From the NCBI RefSeq assembly GCF_000706765.1, contig NZ_CP006018.1, positions 1,302,001-1,366,000 on the forward strand: a stretch of 64,000 nucleotides of DNA, written 5' to 3'. The position numbers and the translations under genes were made by a program. The stretch comes from Bifidobacterium [indicum] DSM 20214 = LMG 11587 (lineage in GTDB: Bacteria > Actinomycetota > Actinomycetes > Actinomycetales > Bifidobacteriaceae). Below, piece after piece: positions 19,433 to 27,438 of the stretch; positions within the stretch are counted from its first letter, which is position 1, and every line of letters begins with the position of its first letter. The notes under the pieces are model-generated. The model worked only from the letters and a program-made list of their open reading frames with translations. It ran no database searches and was not told the origin of the DNA.

Positions 19433-20164
19433 TCAGACCAGTCTCCTGTATTCGAAAGACCGGTAGGGAGCCTGTACCTTGACGGTCTGGCCCGGAGCGG
19501 GGGCATGAATCATGTATCCGTTACCCACATAGATGGCTACGTGCCCGGGAGCAACCATCAGGTCACCGGGGGCAGGAGTGCTGACCGGCGTGCCGAATCC
19601 GGCCTGAGCATCGGCATTGTGCGGAAGCGCGATTCCGAAGTGGGCAAAAACGTACTTGGTGAATCCTGAGCAGTCGAATCCGCTCGGGGTCTCACCACCA
19701 AAGACATAAGGGACACCCTGGAACTGCATGGCGTAGCTAACGACATCCTGACCGGTCCCGGTCACCGGGGCATCATCAACGGCAATCTGCTGAGTAGCCC
19801 GCTGACTGGAGCGGCTGGCAACTCCGGACTGACTCCTTGTCTGGGCGTTCTGAGCGGCCTGGGCAGCCTGAGCAGCGCGGGCCGCCTGACGGGCCTCGGC
19901 ATCCTTTTCCGCCTGGGACTTGGTCACAGGAACATCCAGGGATTCAATGCCACCCCAGTTGGAGTCCTTTTCGACCGTAGTCGAAATCGACTCATCAAGA
20001 AGGTTTGCCTTCACCCTGTTATGAGGTGTGAAAGATCGTGACGAGGCAACAGCAGAATCCGCACTACCAGCGGCATTAGCCACAGCAGGGATACCTGCAA
20101 GCAAGGAACCGCACAGGGCTGCTGTCACAAGACGAGTCACTTTTTTGTGTAAGTTATTCATCAA
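19433..20164 (-). CDS. Secreted NlpC/P60 peptidoglycan endopeptidase
   Basis: Cell-wall hydrolase expected to cleave stem peptides. The 243 residues start with a signal peptide (MNNLHKKVTRLVTAALCGSLLAG..., cleavage near ANA-AG at about 32). A linker contains an Ala/Gln-rich, probably coiled stretch (about 85-115). The C-terminal NlpC/P60 domain has catalytic C165 (FDCSGF), H208 (GHVAIYV) and H220 (MIHAP). It lies 141 bp downstream of the CHAP gene in the same direction, so two wall hydrolases are paired. Its own terminator follows. Confidence 0.93.
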   Translation of the reverse strand: MMNNLHKKVTRLVTAALCGSLLAGIPAVANAAGSADSAVASSRSFTPHNRVKANLLDESISTTVEKDSNWGGIESLDVPVTKSQAEKDAEARQAARAAQAAQAAQNAQTRSQSGVASRSSQRATQQIAVDDAPVTGTGQDVVSYAMQFQGVPYVFGGETPSGFDCSGFTKYVFAHFGIALPHNADAQAGFGTPVSTPAPGDLMVAPGHVAIYVGNGYMIHAPAPGQTVKVQAPYRSFEYRRLV

Positions 20165-20305
20165 TTACAATCCTAACACAACAACTGATGACTGTTCAAT
20201 CCTCAGGTGCATCCGATACGAAATGAGCGAACGCACCGAGGTGGCGGGAAGCCCGGCACAGTGATGAACTCCCGAACAGACCGCCCGGGAATTCAGGGAT
20301 TGCGC

Positions 20306-21208
20306 TCAGTAGTGGATGTACTGCAGCGCGTGAACATTGGTCAGGGTGCGGGAATAGGTCTTGCCGTTCATGACGGCACCGCACTCCGAAGTAACTATCG
20401 AACCATCGGGGTTGATCTTCTCGACGATTGCCACATGACCATAGGTCATGTCGGACCCTTCCTGACCCGGCTGGAAGACGATCACATCGCCGACATTGCG
20501 GGGGGTGTTGTCGACCCAGTACCCCAGCGCCCTGGCCGAATTAGCCCAGTTCATGCCATTGCCCAGGTGGGAACCGACAGGCAGGCCCAGCTGATGACGG
20601 CGAACATAGGCCCACCACGTGCACTGGCTGAACTCGTAAGCGTTGCCTCTCTCACCAGTGGCATGGTTCGGGTTGAACCCCTCGGGAATCGCGTCCCGGT
20701 TCTCGTCCATCAGGTTGGCGACAACCGGATTCTCAGCCAGAGACTTGGACATCTGGCTAGCATCAAGATCACTATCACCGAGCTGCCAGGAACCCTCATT
20801 CGTCTGGGACTCGGTGGGAAGACTCTGACGGGTCTCCGAACGGGAAACGGTGGTGCTGCCATAGACGGTCGAATCCAGGGACCCGGCCGGAGTGGCCAGA
20901 TAGCTCCCGGTACTGCTGGCCATGGGGGAAACCCCATCATTCCTGTTCTGCGAGAAAGTCAGAGAAGAAGCTGCGGCACCGACCAGAACGGTCAGGGCCG
21001 AACCGGTCACAAGGTGTGCGCGACGTGCCTCGGCCTTGGCGGCCAGGCGAATGGAGCGACGTGTAGGAGGGGCCACCTCATTAAGTTTCGCAACCAGGGC
21101 ATCATCGGCATCCATGCCATCCTGTTGGGTGGAGCTCGAAGGAGGGGACACTAATCTGCCTATACGTGCGCCTTTCCTGGCCGGAGCCCTGTGCGCAGCA
21201 TGCTTCAT
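20306..21208 (-). CDS. Secreted or membrane-anchored CHAP-domain peptidoglycan hydrolase
   Basis: The 300-residue protein has a basic cytosolic N-terminus (about 65 residues), one hydrophobic segment (HLVTGSALTVLVGAAASSL), a Ser/Thr-rich linker and a C-terminal CHAP domain. Catalytic C196 lies in SQCTWWAYVRR and H258 in YGHVAIVEK. CHAP enzymes are amidases or endopeptidases for peptidoglycan. The long N-terminus before the membrane segment is unusual for a simple signal peptide and suggests an anchored enzyme. A consensus promoter and a structured leader of about 170 nt precede it. Confidence 0.9.
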   Translation of the reverse strand: MKHAAHRAPARKGARIGRLVSPPSSSTQQDGMDADDALVAKLNEVAPPTRRSIRLAAKAEARRAHLVTGSALTVLVGAAASSLTFSQNRNDGVSPMASSTGSYLATPAGSLDSTVYGSTTVSRSETRQSLPTESQTNEGSWQLGDSDLDASQMSKSLAENPVVANLMDENRDAIPEGFNPNHATGERGNAYEFSQCTWWAYVRRHQLGLPVGSHLGNGMNWANSARALGYWVDNTPRNVGDVIVFQPGQEGSDMTYGHVAIVEKINPDGSIVTSECGAVMNGKTYSRTLTNVHALQYIHY

Positions 21209-21380
21209 ATATCAATCACTCCTATTGCGTTCCAACACGACTATCGTGTCGTACCACTCTAAAACTTCACAGGTGAACACCTTAAACCAAACCACTACGT
21301 TCGACAACTGTGATCGGTTGTCCATACTGGCGTACTCAACCCACTCCCTGTACGCCACCCAACTTGAGCAACCGCATGTT
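21209..21380 (-). promoter_or_regulatory. Structured 5' leader of the CHAP hydrolase gene
   Basis: About 170 nt lie between the likely transcription start and the ATG at 21208. They can fold into at least three hairpins: 21329-21335 with 21350-21356 (GGCGTAC/GTACGCC), 21303-21308 with 21317-21322 (GACAAC/GTTGTC) and 21235-21240 with 21244-21249 (ACACGA/TCGTGT), the last just before the ribosome site AGGAG. No match to a known riboswitch was recognised. Confidence 0.5.
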
Positions 21381-21387
21381 CATAAGG

Positions 21388-21416
21388 ATTATACGGACTG
21401 GCGAGAAGTTGGTCAA
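21388..21416 (-). promoter_or_regulatory. Consensus sigma-70 type promoter of the CHAP gene
   Basis: On the minus strand TTGACC (21416-21411), a 17-bp spacer and a perfect TATAAT (21393-21388). It is among the best matches to the housekeeping consensus in the window and lies between manA and the CHAP gene. Confidence 0.75.
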
Positions 21417-21500
21417 TTGTGGCCAGCGACATTCAATTACGGCGTGTTTATCCGGGCGTGTCGGCCTTTCTATCCACCGAAAGCGAACTGGTGCCGCTAC

Positions 21501-22904
21501 TCAGACAGGGGTCGCGGCCAGGAGGAAGGAGCCGTTCTCCGTCGCCGTTCCAGTCTCCTGGACGGTAGATTGCGGCATGGTGACGACAACCCGCCCGTCC
21601 TCCGACGGGATGAAGACGGCCTGACCCTGCTTCAAGGTAACGGAGCTGTACTCGGTCGAACACTGGATCGCCCCCTCGGTACAGAGGAGGATGCGTGGAC
21701 CCTTGCGGGGAATCATGAGCCGGCGCGGCCCCAGCTTCTCGATCAGGTCACCGTACCGCTGGTTCAGTCTTGCCATCAGGGGCCAGGCCGCCTCACCCGC
21801 TGACACATTCCCATATACCAGCATGTACTCGCTGATCTTGGGTTTGTAGGTCACCATGTTGTGCATGATCAGGGTGGCGATCATGGAGCTGGACGGGTCG
21901 ATAGGGGCGTTGGGCTGGCAATCCAGACTGCGCAACAGGTTGGGGATGTCGCGGTGCTTGGGGGTCATGCCGGCACGGAGCACGTTGTCGGAGTTGGTCA
22001 TGATCTCAGCCGCCGTACCGTGGATATATGCATGAGGGGTGCCCGCAGGAATATAAACGGACTCACCCTCCTCCAGACAGACCGGGTTGAGCATCAGCAG
22101 ACACAGGACCGACGGGTCTCCCGGGAAGGCTTGTGCGGCCTGGAGTGCGTTGTCCATGACGGCATGGGCCTTACGCCCCTTGACCTTCTGGCTGGCCGAC
22201 TCAAGGGCGGCACCAAGCGCGGCGGATGACTCCTCCGGAGCCGTGATGGCGGTATGGAAGGCCCGAAAGACTCGTCGCCTGGAGTCCGGCCATATCAGCG
22301 AGGAGACGGGCATCATGGCATCGGCCTGGGCGAACTGGGCCGGGGGAACCCCCATGTGGAAGGTCCGCGCAGTCAGGGCCTCTGCCATCAATCGGGCCAG
22401 CGGGTGGTCGACCGCGCGCAAGAGGGTCAGTTGGAAAGCCACCGGCGAGAAACCTACAGAGGCCGTGAAGGGCTCCAACGCCACCACCATCTCGTTCTTG
22501 GCCAGGGTGTCTTTGAAAGAACGGTCAGGCGCCTCCCGGGGTATGCCGGCGGCGTTCTCCCGGTTGAATCCTGCCCGGGCTTCGAAATCCAAGGGGTGAA
22601 CCTGGAGGGATAGGGGTATCCGGGCGGATATTACCTTGAAGAGGTAGGGCAGGGTCGGGCCGAAGAGCCGCGAATCCTGCTCGCCCAGCATGGTCATGGG
22701 ATCGCGCCGGATGGCATCGGTCAGGGGAACCGTGTCCCCACCGGAAAGAGTCAGGGCCGACGGGGATTCAGCGTGGCCACTGAACCACATCTCTGCCAGG
22801 GGTTCGGAGCTGCCGCCACCCTCCTGACCAAGGTGGAACATCTGCTGCAGTCGGTCATAGGACCCCCAGGCGTAATGCTTCTCCACGGCTCGGATCGGAA
22901 ACAC
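21501..22904 (-). CDS. manA: Mannose-6-phosphate isomerase, class I
   Basis: Zinc enzyme that interconverts mannose-6-phosphate and fructose-6-phosphate, feeding mannose into central metabolism or supplying GDP-mannose. The 467 residues show the type I features YAWGSYDRLQQMF, the EMWFSGH segment, QVHPLD with zinc-ligand Gln/His, and a PAGTPHAYIHG segment. The start is a GTG at 22904 (VFPIRAVEKHYAWG) after AAAGGGG; no earlier ATG fits. It stands alone and is divergent from the DUF2530 gene. Confidence 0.93.
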   Translation of the reverse strand: MFPIRAVEKHYAWGSYDRLQQMFHLGQEGGGSSEPLAEMWFSGHAESPSALTLSGGDTVPLTDAIRRDPMTMLGEQDSRLFGPTLPYLFKVISARIPLSLQVHPLDFEARAGFNRENAAGIPREAPDRSFKDTLAKNEMVVALEPFTASVGFSPVAFQLTLLRAVDHPLARLMAEALTARTFHMGVPPAQFAQADAMMPVSSLIWPDSRRRVFRAFHTAITAPEESSAALGAALESASQKVKGRKAHAVMDNALQAAQAFPGDPSVLCLLMLNPVCLEEGESVYIPAGTPHAYIHGTAAEIMTNSDNVLRAGMTPKHRDIPNLLRSLDCQPNAPIDPSSSMIATLIMHNMVTYKPKISEYMLVYGNVSAGEAAWPLMARLNQRYGDLIEKLGPRRLMIPRKGPRILLCTEGAIQCSTEYSSVTLKQGQAVFIPSEDGRVVVTMPQSTVQETGTATENGSFLLAATPV

Positions 22905-23061
22905 ACAAGCCCCTTTCTGAAGAAGTCATTGCACAGATCGGGCACAAGGCCCCCGCCAATCACGTCATGATATGACAGGACTCGGTTTCGGAGCAAGATT
23001 GACAAAGACGCGGGTGTTACCTACATGGCCCGATGTCGAGAAATCGGATACAGTGGTAACC

Positions 23062-23316
23062 ATGAAGCTTGCCCCAATTTTCGACCCGGATGTACGCAGA
23101 CCCTCCCCCAAGCCGGTCCAGGTCGACCTGCGCAAGATCTTCCTTTTCGGAACAGTGGTGTGGACCCTGGTCCTGGCCGTCATGGCAGTCCTCAAACTGA
23201 TCGGATTCGAAACCACGAAGCCGTTGATTGTCTGCCTTTCCGGTGTGGGAGTCGGCATACTCCTGATTGTCTGGGAGCATTTCAATCGTTGGGATTATCG
23301 CCGGTTGGCCGAGTAA
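23062..23316 (+). CDS. DUF2530 family small membrane protein
   Basis: An 84-residue protein with a short cytosolic N-terminus (KLAPIFDPDVRRPSPKPVQVD) and two membrane helices (about 25-46 and 52-72). It resembles the actinobacterial DUF2530 family, of unknown function. I chose the ATG at 23062; the open frame reaches back to 22972. Its 3' end overlaps the convergent sensor-kinase gene by 35 nt. Confidence 0.75.
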   Translation: MKLAPIFDPDVRRPSPKPVQVDLRKIFLFGTVVWTLVLAVMAVLKLIGFETTKPLIVCLSGVGVGILLIVWEHFNRWDYRRLAE

Positions 23317-24571
23317 CGTCCTCTTCGTTGCCTTCCCCGGCCAGGGGCAGGATCAGGCTGAAGGTACTCCCCTGTCCTGGCGCACTCCATAGCGTCACGG
23401 AGCCATGATGGGTCAGGGCTACATGCTTGACAATGGACAATCCCAGCCCGATACCGATGGCTGTCTGCTTATTCTGATTGTCGGCACGATAGAACCGCTC
23501 GAATATCCGGCCCTGGTCGGCCTTGTCTATGCCCCTGCCGCGGTCGATGACCCTGATGATCGCGAAGCGCCCGTCCTTGGACGGCTGCGCCACCAGGGAG
23601 ACCGTCGAGCCCTCCGGTGAATAGGAGATGGCGTTTTCGACCAGTTTGGCCAGGGCCACCCTGATCTGCTGCCCGTCGCCATGGATGGTCAGGGGTCTGT
23701 CACACCGCCACTGCAACCTGACATCGGCCAGGTCCGCGCTATCCCGCTCATCGCGAACCACTTCCTCGATTTCCCCGGCCACATCCAGGGTGTTCTCCTT
23801 GCTGGGTTTGATTCGCTCCTGAGCACGAATCAGGAGGAGCAGGTCTTTGAGTACGTGCCCCAGGTAGGCGCTGTACCGCTGCACGGAGGAGGCATCCTTT
23901 GAGACGCTGCGCAGGTGACTACGGAGGAGGTCGGGGTCGTCACCCTCCAGATCTGAGGTGGTCTTGAGCTGTGCGGCCAGCCCCTCCAGGGCCTGGACCG
24001 GCTTGAGCAACTGCCGCGAGACATTGGTCATGAAGGCATCCCTGGTCCGCGCAAACCTGACCGACTCACTCACATCGTCAATGAGGACCACGACCAGGGA
24101 GTCGTTTACTCGTCCCAGGGTGACCTTGAGCCAGTTGGTCCTGGATACGGCCCGGGCGCGGACGATGTCTTCTTCATCCCCATCTTCCGGCAACCCCTCA
24201 TCCGATGCACCGGTACCCTGAGGATTCTTATCATCCTGGTCCGTTCCGATCGAGGCCACGGTATCGACGGCGAATTCCGTAGGCGTCCTTGTCGTCAGCG
24301 ACAGGCTCCGACGCCCACCGGACCGGCGAACCTGCGCGATTGCGTCAAGGATTCGCTGGTCGCATATCTCGTCGTTCCCGACGATGCCGAGCCTGTAGGC
24401 ATCAGGACTGGATCTGACCACCTCGTCGTCCCCATCGACCACCACAGTGGCTGCCGGAATCAGGGAAAGCAGGGCCTCGGTCGAATCGTCCAGGTCCTCT
24501 TCTTCCTCCTGATCGTCATCCTCCTCATGGTCTCCCAGGAAGCTGCACAGACGTGCCATGATCGATGCCAT
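23282..24571 (-). CDS. SenX3-like sensor kinase homologue lacking the phosphoacceptor histidine
   Basis: Related to SenX3/PhoR-type phosphate sensors. The 429 residues have an acidic stretch (about 15-30), a PAS-like part, a dimerisation helix pair and a C-terminal HATPase domain. The ATPase domain looks complete: N-box LVENAISYSPEG, DRGRGI, FERFYRAD and GIGLGLSIVKH. The H-box, normally VSHELKTP, reads VSRQLLKP, so the phosphoacceptor is Arg186 (codon CGG at 24016-24014). No membrane helix is seen, whereas SenX3 has two, and no response regulator gene is adjacent. It is divergent from phoU, the usual neighbour. It may be a pseudokinase that still binds ATP or a phosphate-signalling partner. 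Confidence 0.85.
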   Translation of the reverse strand: MASIMARLCSFLGDHEEDDDQEEEEDLDDSTEALLSLIPAATVVVDGDDEVVRSSPDAYRLGIVGNDEICDQRILDAIAQVRRSGGRRSLSLTTRTPTEFAVDTVASIGTDQDDKNPQGTGASDEGLPEDGDEEDIVRARAVSRTNWLKVTLGRVNDSLVVVLIDDVSESVRFARTRDAFMTNVSRQLLKPVQALEGLAAQLKTTSDLEGDDPDLLRSHLRSVSKDASSVQRYSAYLGHVLKDLLLLIRAQERIKPSKENTLDVAGEIEEVVRDERDSADLADVRLQWRCDRPLTIHGDGQQIRVALAKLVENAISYSPEGSTVSLVAQPSKDGRFAIIRVIDRGRGIDKADQGRIFERFYRADNQNKQTAIGIGLGLSIVKHVALTHHGSVTLWSAPGQGSTFSLILPLAGEGNEEDVTRPTGDNPND

Positions 24572-24771
24572 ATGCCGACTCCCTCCGGTCTCTCTGCACC
24601 GACGGTGGACGTCGTGTCGTGGACCGATTGCCATTGATCGTTTCGGCACCATTCTCGCATACCCGATTCCGATTCAGCACACCCACCCGCCGCTTGCTCC
24701 GGACTTTTCCTTGCCGCCCCGGTCGCATAGACTGGAACCATACCGTTGACCAAGGCCGAAAGGGAACAGAC

Positions 24772-25449
24772 ATGCGAGTGATCTTCAACGAGGAACTGGG
24801 GCTGGTTGCCGACGACCTCGACCGTATGGCTCTGAGTGTCCGCGATGCCATCAAGAAGGCCGGTCGTTCCATGCTGAAGTGCGACGTCGAGACCGCCCAG
24901 GAAGTCATCGACGGCGATGCCGACATCGACCGCCTCCACGCCAGTATCATCGACCAGTGCATCAGGCTACTGGCCAAGCAGAGTCCTGTGGCCACCGACT
25001 TGCGTGTAGTGGTCTCCACGCTGAGTCTTTCGGCGACCTTCGAGCGCATGGGTGACCTGGCACGGCATATCGCCGAGACCGCCCGCCGGTCCTACCCCGA
25101 CCCCACCCTGCCCGAAGAGGTCGTCCCCCTCTTCCAGCAGATGCAGGAGTTCCTGGACGTCCTGGCCGACCGCCTGGTCGATATGCTCTCCGACAGGGAC
25201 ACGACCATTGCCGAGCGGATCATCATCAACGACGACAAAATGGACAAACTCCACCAAAAGACGTTTGAATATGCGCTTTCCGACGATTGGAGGGGGTCCA
25301 GGCAACAGTTGATCGATATGGTCCTGGTGGCCCGCTTCATGGAGCGCCTTGGCGACCACGGCGTCTCGGCCGCCCGCCGCGTGGTCTACATCGTATCGGG
25401 ATTCGATCCGTCAAAGGACCCCAGGGACCTGGACTCCGACCTGGACTGA
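24772..25449 (+). CDS. phoU: Phosphate uptake regulatory protein PhoU
   Basis: A 225-residue all-helical protein with two PhoU repeats. The metal-binding motif of the first repeat is seen as FERMGDLARHI and that of the second as MERLGDHGVSAAR. PhoU normally restrains phosphate uptake by linking the Pst transporter to the sensor kinase. The ATG at 24772 follows AAAGGGA. It is divergent from the kinase-like gene that lacks its histidine; no pst genes are in the window. Confidence 0.94.
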   Translation: MRVIFNEELGLVADDLDRMALSVRDAIKKAGRSMLKCDVETAQEVIDGDADIDRLHASIIDQCIRLLAKQSPVATDLRVVVSTLSLSATFERMGDLARHIAETARRSYPDPTLPEEVVPLFQQMQEFLDVLADRLVDMLSDRDTTIAERIIINDDKMDKLHQKTFEYALSDDWRGSRQQLIDMVLVARFMERLGDHGVSAARRVVYIVSGFDPSKDPRDLDSDLD

Positions 25450-25539
25450 CCCCTCCCCCGCATCTGGCGTAGCCGACATTGGAAGGGGCCGCCTTTCCAT
25501 ACGCTCCCTGAGCGGAGTAAAACAATCGATGCATGAATC

Positions 25540-25573
25540 AGAGCTGTCCGGCACCCTGGTGTCGGACAGCTCT
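25540..25573. terminator. Strong hairpin between phoU and the sugar permease gene
   Basis: The 11-bp stem AGAGCTGTCCG / CGGACAGCTCT (25540-25550 with 25563-25573) continues inside as CACC/GGTG. It lies between convergent genes. No clear U-tract follows on either strand, so it is only a probable two-way terminator. Confidence 0.6.
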
Positions 25574-25607
25574 ACTGATAAAAAGGACCACCGGTCAAAC
25601 CATCCGG

Positions 25608-26510
25608 CTACTTGACGGAGCCGCGAACCACACCGGAGATGACCCACCGCTGGGAGAAGATATAGACAAGCAGCAGTGGCGCCATGGCCATCAGATAGGA
25701 AGCAAATGCCACGGTGTAGTTGGTGTTGTACTGACCCTGGAAGACGTACTGGGCCAGCGGCAGGGTTCTTGCGCTAGGGTCCGTCAGCACCACCAAGGGC
25801 ATGATGAAGTCGTTCCATGCCCAGACACAGGTCAGGATGCCCACCGTAGCGTTCATCGGCATCAGGAGGGGGAAAATGATCTGCCTGAAGACCCGCCAGG
25901 TAGAGGCGCCATCAACCCGGGCGGCCTCCTCCAGCTCCATGGGAATGGAGTGCAGATAGGTCGTGTAGAGGAAGATGTTCATCGAGAACCCATACAGGGT
26001 ATAGAGCACAATCAGTCCGGCCTGATTGTCCAACCCGAGCAGACCCGTCTCTTTCACGACCGGCAACATGACGATCGGGAAGGGGATGAACATGGCTGCC
26101 AGGAAGTAGTAGTAGACGATCTTGAAGAACGGCCTGTGCATGTTTCTTGCCAGAGCATAGGCCAATACGGAACTGGTCAGCAGGGTCAGAACCACAGAGC
26201 AAACCGTTATCAGTGCCGTGTTCAGCAGGGCGCTGGGGAAGTTGGTCCGCTCCCAGGCCTCGGCGAAATTGCTCCAGTGCACCGGGTTCGGCCACTCGAA
26301 GCCGGTTCCCTGGGCCAACTGTTCAGGGCTCTTCAGGGCAATGGCAACAGCGAAATAAAGCGGCACCAGAACGGTCAGGGAGCAAACGGCAACCAGGGCC
26401 GTCAACCACCAATTGACACCGTGGAGGCGCCTGCCGAAGCTTCTTCCGGTATGAGGCGACGCATCGGTCGACTGTGCCGGGGCTGAGTTCATAACTTGAC
26501 TGGCGGTCAT
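25608..26510 (-). CDS. Carbohydrate ABC transporter permease (MalG-like)
   Basis: Inner-membrane subunit of a CUT1-type sugar importer. The 300-residue product has six membrane helices and the ATPase-docking EAA loop near EAARVDGASTWRVFRQIIFPLL. An N-terminal stretch of about 30 polar residues precedes the first helix. It follows the partner permease gene by 5 nt; AAGGAGG lies before the ATG. No ATPase subunit is encoded nearby, so a shared MsiK-type ATPase elsewhere is probable, as is usual in Actinobacteria. Confidence 0.92.
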   Translation of the reverse strand: MTASQVMNSAPAQSTDASPHTGRSFGRRLHGVNWWLTALVAVCSLTVLVPLYFAVAIALKSPEQLAQGTGFEWPNPVHWSNFAEAWERTNFPSALLNTALITVCSVVLTLLTSSVLAYALARNMHRPFFKIVYYYFLAAMFIPFPIVMLPVVKETGLLGLDNQAGLIVLYTLYGFSMNIFLYTTYLHSIPMELEEAARVDGASTWRVFRQIIFPLLMPMNATVGILTCVWAWNDFIMPLVVLTDPSARTLPLAQYVFQGQYNTNYTVAFASYLMAMAPLLLVYIFSQRWVISGVVRGSVK

Positions 26511-26515
26511 GGCTC

Positions 26516-27424
26516 TTAATCCTCCTTCGGATTAAGGTAACGGAGCTGGATAAAGGAGAGGGCCGTGATAATAAGGAAGAGAATCGCGGCATCGGCGGAC
26601 TGGTAGGCGAATTCCCCTCCCGTGAACCCTCCCTGGTATATCTGCAAAGTCACGGACTCGGTGGCCATGCCAGGCCCTCCATCGGTCAGGGCGACTATCT
26701 GGTCGAAGGCCTGCATGAAGTTCTTGATGTTGAGCACCACGTTGATGGTCACGTACCCCATGATCAGGGGCAGGGTGATGGACTTGAAGGCCTTGAACCC
26801 CGTGGCCCCATCAAGCGAGGCGGCCTCATACAGGTCCTCGGGTATGGTCTGCAGACCCGCCAGATAGATGATGATGGCGAAAGCACAGGCCTGCCAGACC
26901 GTCACGATGACGATGGGAATCCAGGCCCAGTGCTCGTTGGTCAGGATGTTGTCCCTGAGCAGGGGAATCGAAGAGAATATCCTCGGCACCGACTTGGAGA
27001 AGAAGAACTGGAAGACATAGCCGATGATGAGCATGGACAGGACGTAGGGTATGAAGAATATCCCCCTGAAGAAGTTCCTGGCCTTGATTTTGGCATTCAA
27101 GGCCAGGGCGACCGCCAGGGAAATGACATTGGTCAGTATCGTGGCCACCAAGGAGAAGAATATGGTGAACAGGTAGGAGTGCATAACCCTGTCGTCCCCG
27201 AAGAGGTTGATGTAGTTCGAGAACCCTACCATGCGCCACTTGCCGTAGCCGGCATAGTTCGTGAAGCTGAAGAAGATGCCGGCCAGCATGGGGATGGTGT
27301 GGAAGATGGCGAACAGAATGACAAAGGGCCAGACCATCCAATAATAGGTTGCCTCCGCCAGTTTGCGGCGCTTGCGCCTCATCGTACCCCCGCCCACTGC
27401 GGGTCGAGCCTGTGTCATAGTCAT
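26516..27424 (-). CDS. Carbohydrate ABC transporter permease (MalF/UgpA-like)
   Basis: Second membrane subunit of the same importer, 302 residues, six helices, with the EAA loop at YEAASLDGATGFKAFKSITLPL. The ATG at 27424 (MTMTQARP) follows GGAGG and lies 14 nt after the stop of the binding-protein gene. The order binding protein - permease - permease is that of a CUT1 operon. Confidence 0.92.
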   Translation of the reverse strand: MTMTQARPAVGGGTMRRKRRKLAEATYYWMVWPFVILFAIFHTIPMLAGIFFSFTNYAGYGKWRMVGFSNYINLFGDDRVMHSYLFTIFFSLVATILTNVISLAVALALNAKIKARNFFRGIFFIPYVLSMLIIGYVFQFFFSKSVPRIFSSIPLLRDNILTNEHWAWIPIVIVTVWQACAFAIIIYLAGLQTIPEDLYEAASLDGATGFKAFKSITLPLIMGYVTINVVLNIKNFMQAFDQIVALTDGGPGMATESVTLQIYQGGFTGGEFAYQSADAAILFLIITALSFIQLRYLNPKED

Positions 27425-27438
27425 GGGATTGCCTCCGC

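Noticed and set aside
21209-21380. c-di-AMP (ydaO-type) riboswitch before the CHAP gene
   Set aside because: The hydrolase context fits, but I could not find the conserved riboswitch core segments; only generic hairpins are supported.
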